A DNA stretch of 64,000 bases from Peterkaempfera bronchialis (GTDB lineage Bacteria > Actinomycetota > Actinomycetes > Streptomycetales > Streptomycetaceae): contig NZ_CP031264.1 in the NCBI RefSeq assembly GCF_003258605.2, forward strand, positions 6,874,232-6,938,231, given 5' to 3'. A program made the position numbers and the translations under genes. Positions 7,466-16,370 of the stretch are shown piece after piece. The notes beneath the pieces were generated by a model, which was not told the DNA's origin, did not search any database, and saw only the letters and a list, made by a program, of their open reading frames with translations. Numbering within the stretch: position 1 is the first letter of the stretch; every line of letters begins with the position of its first letter.

Positions 7466-9151
7466 ATGGTGAAGCTCGGCAGCGCCCTCAGCCTCAGACG
7501 GCCACTCGACATCTGGTACAAGCCCGGACTCAGCGCGGTCGTGGCCGCCGCCGTCCCCCAGCTGATCCTGCTGCTCGCCTTCGACCGGCTCGACCTGGCG
7601 GCCTTCACCACCGCCGGCGCCATGTGCGCCCTCTACGCCCACGGCCTGCCCTATGCCGCGCGCGCCCGGACCATGTCCTGGGTCGGCGCGGGCATGATCG
7701 CCGGGGCCGGGCTCGGGCTGGTGGCCGGTGCGCTGATCCACTCGGCGGCCGCGCTGATCCTGGTCATCTCGCTGATCGCCGCCATCCAGAAGCTGGTGTG
7801 CGACGCCACCCGGATCGGGCCGCCCGGCAATGTGGTCTTCACCTTCATCACGGCGGGCTTCGCCTTCCAGGCGGTGCCGCTCGGTGCGGTCCCGTTCCAC
7901 TGCGGGCTGGTCGTCCTGGGCGCGGCCCTCGCCTGGGTGGTCACCATGGCCCCGGCCGTGGTCCGGCCCCGTGGCCCGCAGCGCATCGCCGTGGCCCGCG
8001 CGCTGGAGGCCGGCGCCCGGCACCTCGCCGCCCGGCCCGAGGAGCGCGCCCGGACCCGGCATGCCACCGCCTCCGCGATCAACGACGCCTGGCACACCCT
8101 GTTCCTGGTCCCGGACCGCGACCCCGCCAAGGAGGCATCCCGGGCCCACCTGGAGCAGCTTCTGGTGCACGCCGAGTCCGTACTCGCCCACACACCGGCA
8201 TCCGCCGACTCGGCCCCCGACCCGCGCGGCCTGCGCCGCCTCGCCCGAGCGCTGCGGCGCAACCGCCCGCTGCCCGAGCTGCCGCCCGGCCCGGCCGGGC
8301 GCCGGGAGCTGGCCGGGATCGCGGCCGAGCGGGCGACCCAGCGGTACCCCGGGCCCGGCACCCGGCGCGGTCTGCGGCTGGTCGTGGACGCCTTCCGGCC
8401 CGGCTCCCCGCTGCTGCCGATCGGCGCCCGGCTGCTGATCGGCGCGACCGCCGCCGGCTGGATCTGCCTCGCCCTGGGCATCGGCCACCCGTACTGGGCC
8501 GTGGTGACCGCCGCCTCCGTCTTCCAGGCGAACCTGTCCCTCTCCTGGAGCCGCGCCCTCCAGCGCGCGGTCGGCAACTTCCTGGGCCTGGCCTGCTTCA
8601 CCGTGCTGCTGCCCGTCACCCGCTCCGGCGACTTCGGGCTGCTCGCCGTCCTCTGGCTGTGCGTGATCGGCGCCGAGGCGCTGGTCAGCCGGAACTACTG
8701 GGCCGGGACGGTCTGTGTGACACAGCAGGCGCTGCTGCTCACCGAGTTCGGCGGGTACCGGCCGGCCCTGCCGATGATCACCGACCGCTGGATCTGCACC
8801 TGCATCGGCGTGGTGGTGGGCGTGGCCGTCACCATGGCCGTCGGCAACTGGCGGGCCGCCGGCCGGATGGAGGCCGCACTGCGCCAGGTGCAGCAGGCAC
8901 AGGCGGCGGCGGAGCACGCGCTGCGGACCCCGGCGCTCCTCGGCGGCGGGCTGCCGGAGGCGTCCTGGGCCCGGGACCGCCTCTCCGACGCGCTGGTCGA
9001 ACTGCGAGACGCCACCGAGGTCGCCTCGGGCGAGTGGTGGCAGCGCGCGCTGCCCTCGGAGCGGATCACCGAGGCGGAGCGGAGCGGCCACCAGGCGCTC
9101 GCCTCCCTCGTCCGGCGACTGGCGGCGGCGCGGCCTGCCGTCGCCGCATAG
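7466..9151 (+). CDS. FUSC-family membrane protein (aromatic acid/compound efflux-like)
   Basis: 561 residues from the ATG at 7466. The layout is that of the FUSC/YccS/AaeB family: an N-terminal membrane block of several helices (about 20-170), a soluble helical middle (about 170-315), a second membrane block (about 320-460, including GHPYWAVVTAASVFQANL, the family's recurring PYWAV motif) and a soluble helical tail. Relatives export aromatic acids or other small toxic compounds across the inner membrane; the substrate here is unknown. The MarR gene 68 bases downstream in the same direction is a natural candidate for its regulator. Confidence 0.8.
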   Translation: MVKLGSALSLRRPLDIWYKPGLSAVVAAAVPQLILLLAFDRLDLAAFTTAGAMCALYAHGLPYAARARTMSWVGAGMIAGAGLGLVAGALIHSAAALILVISLIAAIQKLVCDATRIGPPGNVVFTFITAGFAFQAVPLGAVPFHCGLVVLGAALAWVVTMAPAVVRPRGPQRIAVARALEAGARHLAARPEERARTRHATASAINDAWHTLFLVPDRDPAKEASRAHLEQLLVHAESVLAHTPASADSAPDPRGLRRLARALRRNRPLPELPPGPAGRRELAGIAAERATQRYPGPGTRRGLRLVVDAFRPGSPLLPIGARLLIGATAAGWICLALGIGHPYWAVVTAASVFQANLSLSWSRALQRAVGNFLGLACFTVLLPVTRSGDFGLLAVLWLCVIGAEALVSRNYWAGTVCVTQQALLLTEFGGYRPALPMITDRWICTCIGVVVGVAVTMAVGNWRAAGRMEAALRQVQQAQAAAEHALRTPALLGGGLPEASWARDRLSDALVELRDATEVASGEWWQRALPSERITEAERSGHQALASLVRRLAAARPAVAA

Positions 9152-9219
9152 GATCGGGCGGGCCGCACCGGGGCCGTACCGGGCCGTGCAAGGCGGCACC
9201 GAGGAAGGGGCGCAGGCAC

Positions 9220-9726
9220 GTGGACGACATCGTCACCGGGGTGATGCGCCAGTGGCAGCTCGTCCGTCCGGACCTGGACACCGCACCGATGGCCGTGATC
9301 GGCCGCCTCAACCGGTGCACCGTGCTGTTGCAGCAGGCCGCCGAGGCGCCGCTGGCCCGGGCCGGTCTGACCCGGGCCGAGTTCGACATCCTGGGCACCC
9401 TGCGGCGGGTCGACCATGAGCTCACCCCGGGCCAGCTGGCCCGCGAGACCTTCGCCTCCGGCGCGGCCGTCACCAAGCGGCTGCGGTCGCTGGCGGAGCG
9501 CGGCCTGGTCGTCCGCCGCACCGATGTACGGGACCGCCGGGTCGCCCATGTCTCCCTCACCGACGAGGGCCTGGAGATCATCGACCGGCTCATGCCCGAG
9601 CAGCTCGGCTATGAGTCCGCGCTGCTGGCCGGCATGGGTGAGGAGAACCAGGAGGACCTGGCCGACCTGCTCGGTCGGCTCCTCATCCACCTCGAAGGCC
9701 GTCTGGGCAGCCGACTGCCGGTGTGA
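9220..9726 (+). CDS. MarR-family transcriptional regulator
   Basis: 168 residues from a GTG at 9220 behind AGGAAGGGG. The winged helix-turn-helix is clear: LTRAEFDILGTLRRV, LTPGQLARETFASGAAVTKR (recognition helix, about 70-85), and the wing LVVRRTDVRDRRVAHVSLT with the typical DxRDRR signature. The C-terminal helices complete the dimer interface. MarR proteins usually repress an adjacent efflux or detoxification gene and release DNA on binding a phenolic ligand, so the FUSC gene upstream is the likely target. No obvious operator palindrome was found in the short spacer. Confidence 0.88.
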   Translation: MDDIVTGVMRQWQLVRPDLDTAPMAVIGRLNRCTVLLQQAAEAPLARAGLTRAEFDILGTLRRVDHELTPGQLARETFASGAAVTKRLRSLAERGLVVRRTDVRDRRVAHVSLTDEGLEIIDRLMPEQLGYESALLAGMGEENQEDLADLLGRLLIHLEGRLGSRLPV

Positions 9727-9762
9727 GCCCGTGGACCGGCCCTCGGCGGCGGGGCCGGGCTC
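9725..9762. terminator. Terminator between convergent MarR and CHAP genes
   Basis: An interrupted inverted repeat (GAGCCC...GGGCTC outer arms with a GGCCC/GGGCC inner stem) covers both stop codons and the 34-bp gap. Confidence 0.5.
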
Positions 9763-10273
9763 AGAAGTGCCAGATGTTGACGTTGAGGCCCTTGTCGGCG
9801 GCGCGGGTGTAGGGGTTCCAGACGTGGGTGCCGACCCGGGTGGGGCCGACCCAGTTGGAGTCGACGACCTTGAACTTGTGGCTGCCGAGGTTGGCCACCA
9901 CGATCGCGGTGTGCATGCCGCTGCCGAAGCTGTCGGGGGCTCCGGGCACATTGAGCTGGATGACGTCGCCCTTGGCGGCCTTCTTGGCGCTGACGCGGTG
10001 GGCGCCGGCGCGCTGGAAGTCGGAGTAGTAGCCGCCGCCGAGCAGGACCCGGCCGCTGGACGCCTCGCGCACGATGTCGTTGACGAACTGCTTGCACTGC
10101 CCGCCGTAGCTGCCGGCCTGGGCCAGCGCCCGGTCGGCGATGGCGCCGTTGCCGCCGGCGAAGCGGACGCTGGCGGCACTGGCGGCGGGGGCGGCGTAGG
10201 CGGTGGCGGGGACGGCCAGCGCGGCGACGCAGAGACCGGCGACGGCACTGGTGCGGGAGAGCAGAGAAGGCAT
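9761..10273 (-). CDS. Secreted CHAP-type hydrolase
   Basis: 170 residues from the ATG at 10273 (an ATG two codons upstream is possible; GGGA lies better placed for 10273). A signal peptide is obvious (about 1-32, ending PATAYA-AP). The mature part has the CHAP/NlpC-like arrangement of a nucleophilic Cys in GSYGGQCKQFVNDIV, the KGDVIQL strand and a catalytic-type His in GMHTAIVVANL, then VVDSNWVGPTRVGTHVW. Such enzymes cleave peptidoglycan peptide bonds outside the membrane, in growth, sporulation or competition. The single gene is transcribed alone toward the MarR terminator. Confidence 0.8.
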   Translation of the reverse strand: MPSLLSRTSAVAGLCVAALAVPATAYAAPAASAASVRFAGGNGAIADRALAQAGSYGGQCKQFVNDIVREASSGRVLLGGGYYSDFQRAGAHRVSAKKAAKGDVIQLNVPGAPDSFGSGMHTAIVVANLGSHKFKVVDSNWVGPTRVGTHVWNPYTRAADKGLNVNIWHF

Positions 10274-10851
10274 GGGCATTCCCGGGGGTGCTGGGGACAG
10301 AAGGAAGCCCTGGGCTGCGTCCGACCAGCCCCCGCAGGGGTGAGGTGGGGCACACGGCCGACGGTGCGCAGGGCCCTCCCGGGCGGCGGGCGACGATCGC
10401 GGCTGTGGGGGGCCGCAAAAAAAGCGGATTCGGAGGTGTCGATCGCCCGACGCGCCGAAAGTCCCGTCATCCTGAGCGGATCGGCGCCGCCCCGGCAACG
10501 AGCGCCGCTACTACGCCACTCCGTGGTCGGCAGCCATCCCCCGCACCCACCCCGCAGCCCCCCACCCCCCGCCCAAACCCCCGCCAACCGCCCCCGGCCA
10601 TACCCCGCACACCCCAGCTGAGCTGCGACAACCCCCCATCCCATAGCGCAGCCCCACAACGGTCACCGACACCCCCGACCACCGACCCGCCCCGCGCCCT
10701 CCATCCACGAAGGCGGCTCGTAGGCCCGCCCCGGGCAGTGACCCACTTCACGCCCAGAGCACCCCAAAGGCCCCCGCAGAGGTAGCGGAAGGCCGGTTCC
10801 TCCGGCACCCCAGGAGGCTCGGAGGCCCCCGAGCGGCGCCATGGAAGAGGC
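10274..10851. other. Gene-free region with a strand-biased C-rich tract
   Basis: 578 bases between two minus-strand genes. I see no coding frame with family resemblance. From about 10537 to 10616 the plus strand is dominated by runs of four to six C, so the minus strand (the transcribed sense here) carries many GGGG runs and could form G-quadruplexes. Near 10420-10430 the minus strand has a T7 run flanked by CCGC/GCGG. A cyclic-di-AMP (ydaO) riboswitch, common upstream of such hydrolases, was looked for and not recognised. Confidence 0.6.
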
Positions 10852-13080
10852 TTACCGCCGGATCTCCTCATGGGGCTCGGCGGCGGCGGAGGCGGTCGGC
10901 GCCGACGGAAGGTGCCACTCCAGCGGCCGGCGGCCGCTGCCGCCGGTCACCCGCTGGGCGGCCGGGTCGGAGAGATCGATCCGGTAGTGGTCCGGGCGCC
11001 CGGCGCGCACCCAGCGGCCGTGGACGTCCTCCACCTCGGCCCAGAGGTCGCGGGGACCGGTGTACTCCACCGTCCAGCAGCCGCCGTCGGGGCGGACCAC
11101 GGCGCTGGAGCGCTCGCCCGGGGCGTGCACGGCCACCTCGCCGCCGACCGCACCGTCGGCCAGGACCAGCCCGGGCACCAGATGCTCTGCCGCGAGCCAG
11201 AAGCCGCCCTCGGTCCGGGCGGGCGGCGAAACGGTGCTCCTGCGGACCGCGACCGGCCCGGTCGGCAGCTGCGGGGGAGCGGTGGCCCGGTCCGGCCCCC
11301 GGAGCGGCCGATGGCCGGAACCGACCGGCCGGAGCACGGCGGACAGCCCGCCCCGGGAGCGGACGACGGTGGCCCGGGCAGGACGGCCCGGCGCCCCGGT
11401 GGTGAGCGGGGCCAGCAGCAAACCGCCGTCGGCGAGCTGCTCCAGCAGCGCCGGGGGCAGGCAGCGGACCGCGAAGGAGAGCACGATCCGGTCGAAGCGG
11501 GCGCCGGGGCAGCCGCCCGCCCCGTCGCCGTGCACGATCCGAGGCCGGTACCCGAGGGCCGCCAGGCGCGCGCGGGCCGCCTCGGCCACCTGGGGATCGG
11601 CCTCCACGGTGGTGACGGCCCCACCGCCGACGAGCTCGCAGAGCGCGGCCGTGACCACGCCGGGGCCGGTGCCCAGCTCCAGTACCCGGTCACCGGCCGC
11701 CGGCGAGAGGGCTTGCAGCACCTCGACGGTGGCGGCCACAGCGGCGGACCGCACGGTGAAACCGCCGCCGGTGACGACCTGCCCGCGCTCGGCGGCGTCA
11801 AGCGGCTCCCCGCCCTGCCGGACCGGGACGGCGCCGCCGTCATGGATCCGTACCAGCCACTCGGCCTGGTCGCGCGGGTCGGCACCGTCCAGGAGCTGCC
11901 ACGCCTTCGGTCGGCCGGGGGCGGTGGGGCGGCGGACATAGCAGCGGGGGAGCAGCACCTCGCGGGGGACCGCGAGCAGCGCCCGGCGTACGGCAGGGTC
12001 GGTCAGGACGCCCTCGTCCTCCAGCCGCTCGACCATCGCCGCCCGCGCCTCGGCGGCCCGCGCCCGCAGCGACGGCGCGACCGGCGCGGCGACCGGCACG
12101 CCCTGCTCAAGGTGGACGATGCCGCCCGAGGCAAGCGCCGCGAGACCCGCCGCCACCCGGGCGGCCAGGCGGGCGGGCAGCCGCACCGCGGCCTCCTTGC
12201 GGTCCATCCAGTACGCGGCCCGGACCTCCCCGTCGACAAAGACCAGATCCTCGGCCTGCGCGGCCGTGAGCGGCGGAGCCGCGAAGACCAGGCAGAGCTG
12301 CGCCCGGCCGTGCCGGGTCGCCGACGCCGGTGAGGTGTCCACCGCCAGCAGTCGGCCGACCGGGACGGCCAGGCCCAGCTCCTCCGCCAGCTCCCGGGCG
12401 GCGGCCTGCCCGGGGGACTCCTGCGCCTCGACCATCCCGCCCGGCAGCTCAAGGTGCCGCTTGTCGCGGGGGTCGAGGACCAATACCCGTCCGGCCGTGT
12501 CGGTGAGCAGGACGGTGGCCGCCACCATCGGCGCGGGCAGCAGTGCATAGTGGTCCCGCCTGCGCACCGGCAGCCGGTGGCCGTCCCGCAGCACGGCCGT
12601 GTACGAGCCCCGCTCGGCGGCGAGCGCGGCGGACAGGCGGCGGCTGACCGGTTCCGGCAGCAGCGCCAGCGCCTCCTCCTCGGGGAAGAAACCGGCTGCC
12701 CGGATCTCGCTGTCCTGGAGGGTCAGCGCGGAGGCGGCGGGCTCGCCATGGGCGTGGCCGGCGTACAGAAAGGCCAGGACCGTGCGCCCGTAGACGGCGG
12801 CGGGGAGCGTGTCCACGGCCAGCAGTCGGCCGACCTCGATGGCCAGGCCCAGCTCCTCGTCCACCTCGCGGGCGAGCGCGCGGACCGGCTCCTCGTCCTC
12901 CAGCATGCCGCCGGGCAGGTCCCAGCCCTCCTTGTACGTCGGGTCGACCAGCAGGATCCGGCCCTGGCCGTCGCGGATCAGGGCGTCGGCGCAGGCGGCG
13001 GGCGCGGCGTGCTGGGCGAGGTAGTGCGCGAGCTCCGGGTCGACGGCGGGGGAGCTGTCGTCGGTGGGGGGTGCGGTCAT
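10852..13080 (-). CDS. Tandem Nudix-Nudix-methyltransferase fusion protein
   Basis: 742 residues. Residues about 25-165 are a first Nudix hydrolase with an intact box (GGMLEDEEPVRALAREV then DEELGL, about 57-79); residues about 175-300 are a second with box GGMVEAQESPGQAAAREL then AEELGL (about 213-236). Residues about 330-570 resemble protein-L-isoaspartate O-methyltransferase, with SAM motif I VLELGTGPGVVTAAL near 465 and the upstream GGGFTVRSAAVAA region. A 170-residue C-terminal extension is unassigned. Nudix domains hydrolyse nucleoside-diphosphate-linked compounds; PIMT repairs or modifies isoaspartyl residues. The combination suggests damage control or a modification system; substrates are unknown. 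Start: CGGAGG seven bases before ATG. Confidence 0.85.
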   Translation of the reverse strand: MTAPPTDDSSPAVDPELAHYLAQHAAPAACADALIRDGQGRILLVDPTYKEGWDLPGGMLEDEEPVRALAREVDEELGLAIEVGRLLAVDTLPAAVYGRTVLAFLYAGHAHGEPAASALTLQDSEIRAAGFFPEEEALALLPEPVSRRLSAALAAERGSYTAVLRDGHRLPVRRRDHYALLPAPMVAATVLLTDTAGRVLVLDPRDKRHLELPGGMVEAQESPGQAAARELAEELGLAVPVGRLLAVDTSPASATRHGRAQLCLVFAAPPLTAAQAEDLVFVDGEVRAAYWMDRKEAAVRLPARLAARVAAGLAALASGGIVHLEQGVPVAAPVAPSLRARAAEARAAMVERLEDEGVLTDPAVRRALLAVPREVLLPRCYVRRPTAPGRPKAWQLLDGADPRDQAEWLVRIHDGGAVPVRQGGEPLDAAERGQVVTGGGFTVRSAAVAATVEVLQALSPAAGDRVLELGTGPGVVTAALCELVGGGAVTTVEADPQVAEAARARLAALGYRPRIVHGDGAGGCPGARFDRIVLSFAVRCLPPALLEQLADGGLLLAPLTTGAPGRPARATVVRSRGGLSAVLRPVGSGHRPLRGPDRATAPPQLPTGPVAVRRSTVSPPARTEGGFWLAAEHLVPGLVLADGAVGGEVAVHAPGERSSAVVRPDGGCWTVEYTGPRDLWAEVEDVHGRWVRAGRPDHYRIDLSDPAAQRVTGGSGRRPLEWHLPSAPTASAAAEPHEEIRR

Positions 13081-13146
13081 GGGAAACCTCCGGGAGCTGG
13101 GCGGGTACCGGGCTCAACTCCGGCCGTGGGAAGGCCGTTACGCCGT

Positions 13147-13194
13147 ACTTCGGACAACACTTCGGATAACACTTCGGACAACACTTCGGACAGC
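13147..13194. repeat. Four 12-bp tandem repeats in a divergent promoter
   Basis: Four adjacent copies of ACTTCGGACAAC (variants ...GATAAC and ...GACAGC) lie about 67 bp upstream of the Nudix fusion start and 82 bp upstream of the epimerase gene start. The 12-bp period is close to one helical turn, as expected for cooperative binding of a regulator. Confidence 0.85.
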
Positions 13195-13275
13195 GCGGCC
13201 GGACCTGCCGGATCCTGCCCGGCGGCGCGCAAACCCGCTGGAGGCGGGGTGCGGGCGCCGCTACGGTCGGGCACC

Positions 13276-14232
13276 ATGCGCATTCTGGTACTTGGCGGCA
13301 CCTCGTTTGTGGGCCGGGCGATCGTGGACGACGCTCTGCGGACCGGCGCCGAGGTGACCCTGTTCGGTCGGGGCAGGACCGGCACCGACCTCTTCCCGGG
13401 CGTGCCCAGGCGTATCGGCGACCGGGACACCGGTGACTACGCGGCGCTGCGCGACGGCAGTTGGGACGCGGTGGTCGATGTCAGCGGATATGTGCCGCGC
13501 CATGTCGGGCAGGCCATGGAGGTGCTCGGCGACCGGGTCGGCCGGTATCTCTTCCTCTCCAGCCAGGCGGTGTACGAGCGGACCGGAGTGGGGCCGGGCT
13601 CGGACGAGGACACACCGCCCCGGCCGCCGGTGCGCGACACCGAGGAACTGAACGAGGACACCTACGGCCCGCTCAAGGCGGCCTGCGAGGACGATGTGCT
13701 GGCCCGCTACGGCTCACGGGCGACGATTGTGCGGCCGGGGAAGGTCGCCGGGCCGTACGACGTGCAGTCCGGGCTCACCTACTGGGTGCGGCGGGCCGCC
13801 CGCGGCGGCCGGGTGGCTCTGCCGGGCAGCCCCGAGCAGCCGGTGCAGGTGGTCGACTCGCGCGACCTGGCCCGGCTGGTGGTGCGGCTGCTGGCGGACG
13901 ACCGGCCCGGCGCGTTCCACGCCGTCGGCCCGGCCGAGCCGACCACCATGGCCGAGCTGATCACCACCTGCGCCCGGGTGGCGGGCAGCCGGGTCGAGGT
14001 CGTCCCGGTGCCGCCCGAAGCGGTGCCGCCGTTCTTCCCGCTGACGCGCCCCCGGTCCAGGTGGTCGACGCAGCAGCGCAGCCCGGCGCGTGCCCGAGCC
14101 GCCGGTATGCCCGCGACCCCGCTGGCGGTGACCGCCGCCGATGTGCTGGCCTGGGACCGCGAGCGCGGCGAACCGCCGCTGGAGTACGGGTTGTCCCCGG
14201 CCGAGGAGGCACAACTGCTCGCCGGAGCCTGA
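13276..14232 (+). CDS. NAD-dependent epimerase/dehydratase-family protein
   Basis: 318 residues. The Rossmann start MRILVLGGTSFVGRAIVDDA has the GGTxFVG form of atypical extended SDRs related to isoflavone reductase-like and CSP41/mRNA-binding proteins. YLFLSSQAVYE and TYGPLKAACEDDVL supply the Ser and the Tyr-x3-Lys pair (YGPLK). C-terminal VQVVDSRDLARLVVRLL is the usual substrate-domain motif. Relatives act as NAD(P)-dependent reductases or epimerases on sugar or small-molecule substrates; the substrate here is unknown. It starts without a strong ribosome site and is divergent from the Nudix fusion. Confidence 0.8.
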   Translation: MRILVLGGTSFVGRAIVDDALRTGAEVTLFGRGRTGTDLFPGVPRRIGDRDTGDYAALRDGSWDAVVDVSGYVPRHVGQAMEVLGDRVGRYLFLSSQAVYERTGVGPGSDEDTPPRPPVRDTEELNEDTYGPLKAACEDDVLARYGSRATIVRPGKVAGPYDVQSGLTYWVRRAARGGRVALPGSPEQPVQVVDSRDLARLVVRLLADDRPGAFHAVGPAEPTTMAELITTCARVAGSRVEVVPVPPEAVPPFFPLTRPRSRWSTQQRSPARARAAGMPATPLAVTAADVLAWDRERGEPPLEYGLSPAEEAQLLAGA

Positions 14233-14625
14233 CAGGTGGATCCAGGCCACCTGGTGGTCGGCGCAGGTGACAGCACCCATGCGGCGATGGCCGAACGAGC
14301 GAGCCAAAGCATCTCTCTTGACAGGGTGTGACCGCACGGCATCATTGGGTGCGGCCCCGCGATGGTCGGTCCTCCGGTTCGGAGTGACCCCCCCGCCTCC
14401 GGGTCCGGTACCGAGCGGACACGCCGGATCGTGCGTGGACGTCCCCCGCCCTCGGCCCTCGGCCGGGGGCGCACCGGCGCGAATCGTTCGCCGGCCCTCC
14501 CCACGCGAGGTTCCCGCGCTGCATGGAGCCGCTGTACGGAGCCCCGGCACGGCCGCGCCGGGGCGCTGACCGCTGCCCGGCAGGCGCCGCACCGCCTTGC
14601 CACCATCCTGTCCACGGAGGACGTC
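14233..14625. promoter_or_regulatory. Upstream region of the expansin-like gene
   Basis: 393 bases without a supported gene. A TTGACA at 14318-14323 followed after 17 bases by ATCATT is a possible promoter, preceding the expansin gene by about 300 bases and so implying a long leader. No CebR-type GAGCGCTC palindrome was found here, unlike upstream of the gene ending at 40647. Confidence 0.3.
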
Positions 14626-16242
14626 GTGATCACCCCGCGCACCACGCCACGGTCGCTGCTCACAGCGCTGCTCGCTGCCCTGGCCCTTGTGACGGCCGTC
14701 TGCACCACCGCTTCGACTTCGGCGAGCGCTGCGGTCTCGGCGTCGTACACCGGGAACGCCACCTACTTCGACGCCCTGGGCTCGCCGTACGGCGGCTGCG
14801 GCGTCCCGCAGGCGAACCTGGACTCGCAGAACTTCGTGGCCCTGAACGTCTTCAACACCCCCGGTTCCAGCTCGTACAACACCCGGCCGGTCCCGGCGCA
14901 GGACGCCGCCAAGATGGGCGCCTTCGCCAACGGCCTGAACTGCGGGCGCTGGGTGCAGGTGACCATCGGCGACTACTGCACCGGCATCAACGACGGGGAC
15001 ATCAACCAGCCGTTCTGCCGCAACGGCTCCTGGACCCAGGACAAGTACAACGGCGCCACCCTGAACATGCTGGTCGCCGACAGCTGCGCGGACCCCAACG
15101 GCTGGTGCCGCAACGACCCCAACCACCTGGACCTGGCCAAGGACTCGCTGAACCGGTTCGCCAAGGACGGCACGCCGGTCGGGGACATGTACCCCAACCA
15201 CTGGGGAAACCGGCACATCACCTGGTCGTATGTGCCGGCGCCCGGCTACACCGGTGACATCTCCATCGGGTTCATGGCGAACGCCAAGCCCTACTGGCCC
15301 GCCATCGCCATCACCCACCTCGCCAACGGCATCCACGGCGTGGAGTACTTCGACGGCAGCGCCTGGCAGCCGGCGCAGCGTCAGACCGACATGGGCCAGG
15401 CGTTTGTCATCGCGCCGACCGCCACGAACGGCACCAGCTACCGCATCCGCGTCCGGGACGCGGACGACGCCCTCGTCCAGGGCGGCCGCACCTACAGCTT
15501 CACCATGCCGAGCTCCTGCTCCAACGGCTGCTCAAGCCCGTTCACCGGGGTCTCGTACACGACGGACGGCGGCACCGGTGGCACAACGGCCGGCACGACC
15601 AGCGGCACAACGGCCGGCACGACCAGCGGCGGGACCGGCGGGGACACCACCCCGCCGACCGCGCCCGGGCAGCCCTCGGTGACCGGTACCACCAGCACCA
15701 CCGTCTCGCTGACCTGGGGCGCCGCCACCGACAATGTGGGCGTCACCGGCTACAACGTCTACCGCGACGGCCTGCTGGTGGCCTCGCCGGTCGGCACCAG
15801 CTACACCGACACCGGGCTGACCCCCTCCACCGCGTACTCCTACAGCATCAAGGCCCGCGACGCGGCGGGCAATCTCTCGGCTGCCTCCGGCACCGTCACC
15901 GCCACCACCTCGGCCACCAGCGGCGGGGGAGGCCAGAACAGCGGCTGCGCCGCTTCCTGGCACCTGGACAGCCAGTGGAACGCGGGCTTCGGCGCCACGG
16001 TGACCGTCTCCAACACCGGTACCGCCGCCACCCGCAGCTGGAAGGTCACCTGGACCTGGCCGGGCGGGCAGACCGCCACCGACCACTGGAACGCCGACCT
16101 CACCCAGACCGGCACCGGGGTCACCGCCACCAGCCTCGGCTACAACGGCTCGCTGGCCCCCAAGGGCACCACCACCTTCGGCTTCAACGCCACCGGCACC
16201 GCGCCCACCACCGCCCCCGCCCTCTCCTGCACCGCCACCTGA
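14626..16242 (+). CDS. Secreted expansin-like protein with FN3 and CBM2 modules
   Basis: 538 residues from a GTG at 14626 behind GGAGG. A signal peptide (about 1-35, ending ASTSASAA) leads into a double-psi beta-barrel expansin-like region (YTGNATYFDALGSPYGGCG, NFVALNVFN, then TIGDYCTGINDGDIN and many Cys, about 37-260). A Gly/Thr-rich linker follows, then a fibronectin III module (about 345-430; TTSTTVSLTWGAATDNVGV) and a C-terminal family 2 carbohydrate-binding module (about 438-538; two Cys and conserved Trp). Expansins loosen cellulose or cell-wall networks without hydrolysis; CBM2 would anchor the protein on cellulose or chitin. Followed by a strong terminator. Confidence 0.85.
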   Translation: MITPRTTPRSLLTALLAALALVTAVCTTASTSASAAVSASYTGNATYFDALGSPYGGCGVPQANLDSQNFVALNVFNTPGSSSYNTRPVPAQDAAKMGAFANGLNCGRWVQVTIGDYCTGINDGDINQPFCRNGSWTQDKYNGATLNMLVADSCADPNGWCRNDPNHLDLAKDSLNRFAKDGTPVGDMYPNHWGNRHITWSYVPAPGYTGDISIGFMANAKPYWPAIAITHLANGIHGVEYFDGSAWQPAQRQTDMGQAFVIAPTATNGTSYRIRVRDADDALVQGGRTYSFTMPSSCSNGCSSPFTGVSYTTDGGTGGTTAGTTSGTTAGTTSGGTGGDTTPPTAPGQPSVTGTTSTTVSLTWGAATDNVGVTGYNVYRDGLLVASPVGTSYTDTGLTPSTAYSYSIKARDAAGNLSAASGTVTATTSATSGGGGQNSGCAASWHLDSQWNAGFGATVTVSNTGTAATRSWKVTWTWPGGQTATDHWNADLTQTGTGVTATSLGYNGSLAPKGTTTFGFNATGTAPTTAPALSCTAT

Positions 16243-16268
16243 TCCCACCCCGCTCCCTCGGTTCCCTC

Positions 16269-16303
16269 GGTCCGGCCGGGCTGCCCCGCAGCCCGGCCGG
16301 ACC
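16269..16303 (+). terminator. Strong hairpin terminator after expansin gene
   Basis: A perfect 16-bp stem (GGTCCGGCCGGGCTGC and complement) with a 3-base loop starts 27 bases after the stop codon. Confidence 0.8.
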
Positions 16304-16370
16304 CGGCCGTGCACCAGGAGGCCGGGTCGTGCCACTGTCGTCCGGCCGGGCGGAGCGGAAAAATGCCCCC

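Noticed and set aside
10280-10480. Cyclic-di-AMP (ydaO) riboswitch before the CHAP gene
   Set aside because: Expected from the gene type, but the conserved core blocks were not found by eye. A covariance-model search would settle it.
8695-10659. Minus-strand open frame through the FUSC, MarR and CHAP genes
   Set aside because: Shadow of the plus-strand genes and of the CHAP gene in another frame. Composition is not protein-like.
13147-13194. Possible CRISPR array
   Set aside because: The four 12-bp units are contiguous with no spacers and are too short. No cas genes are in the window.
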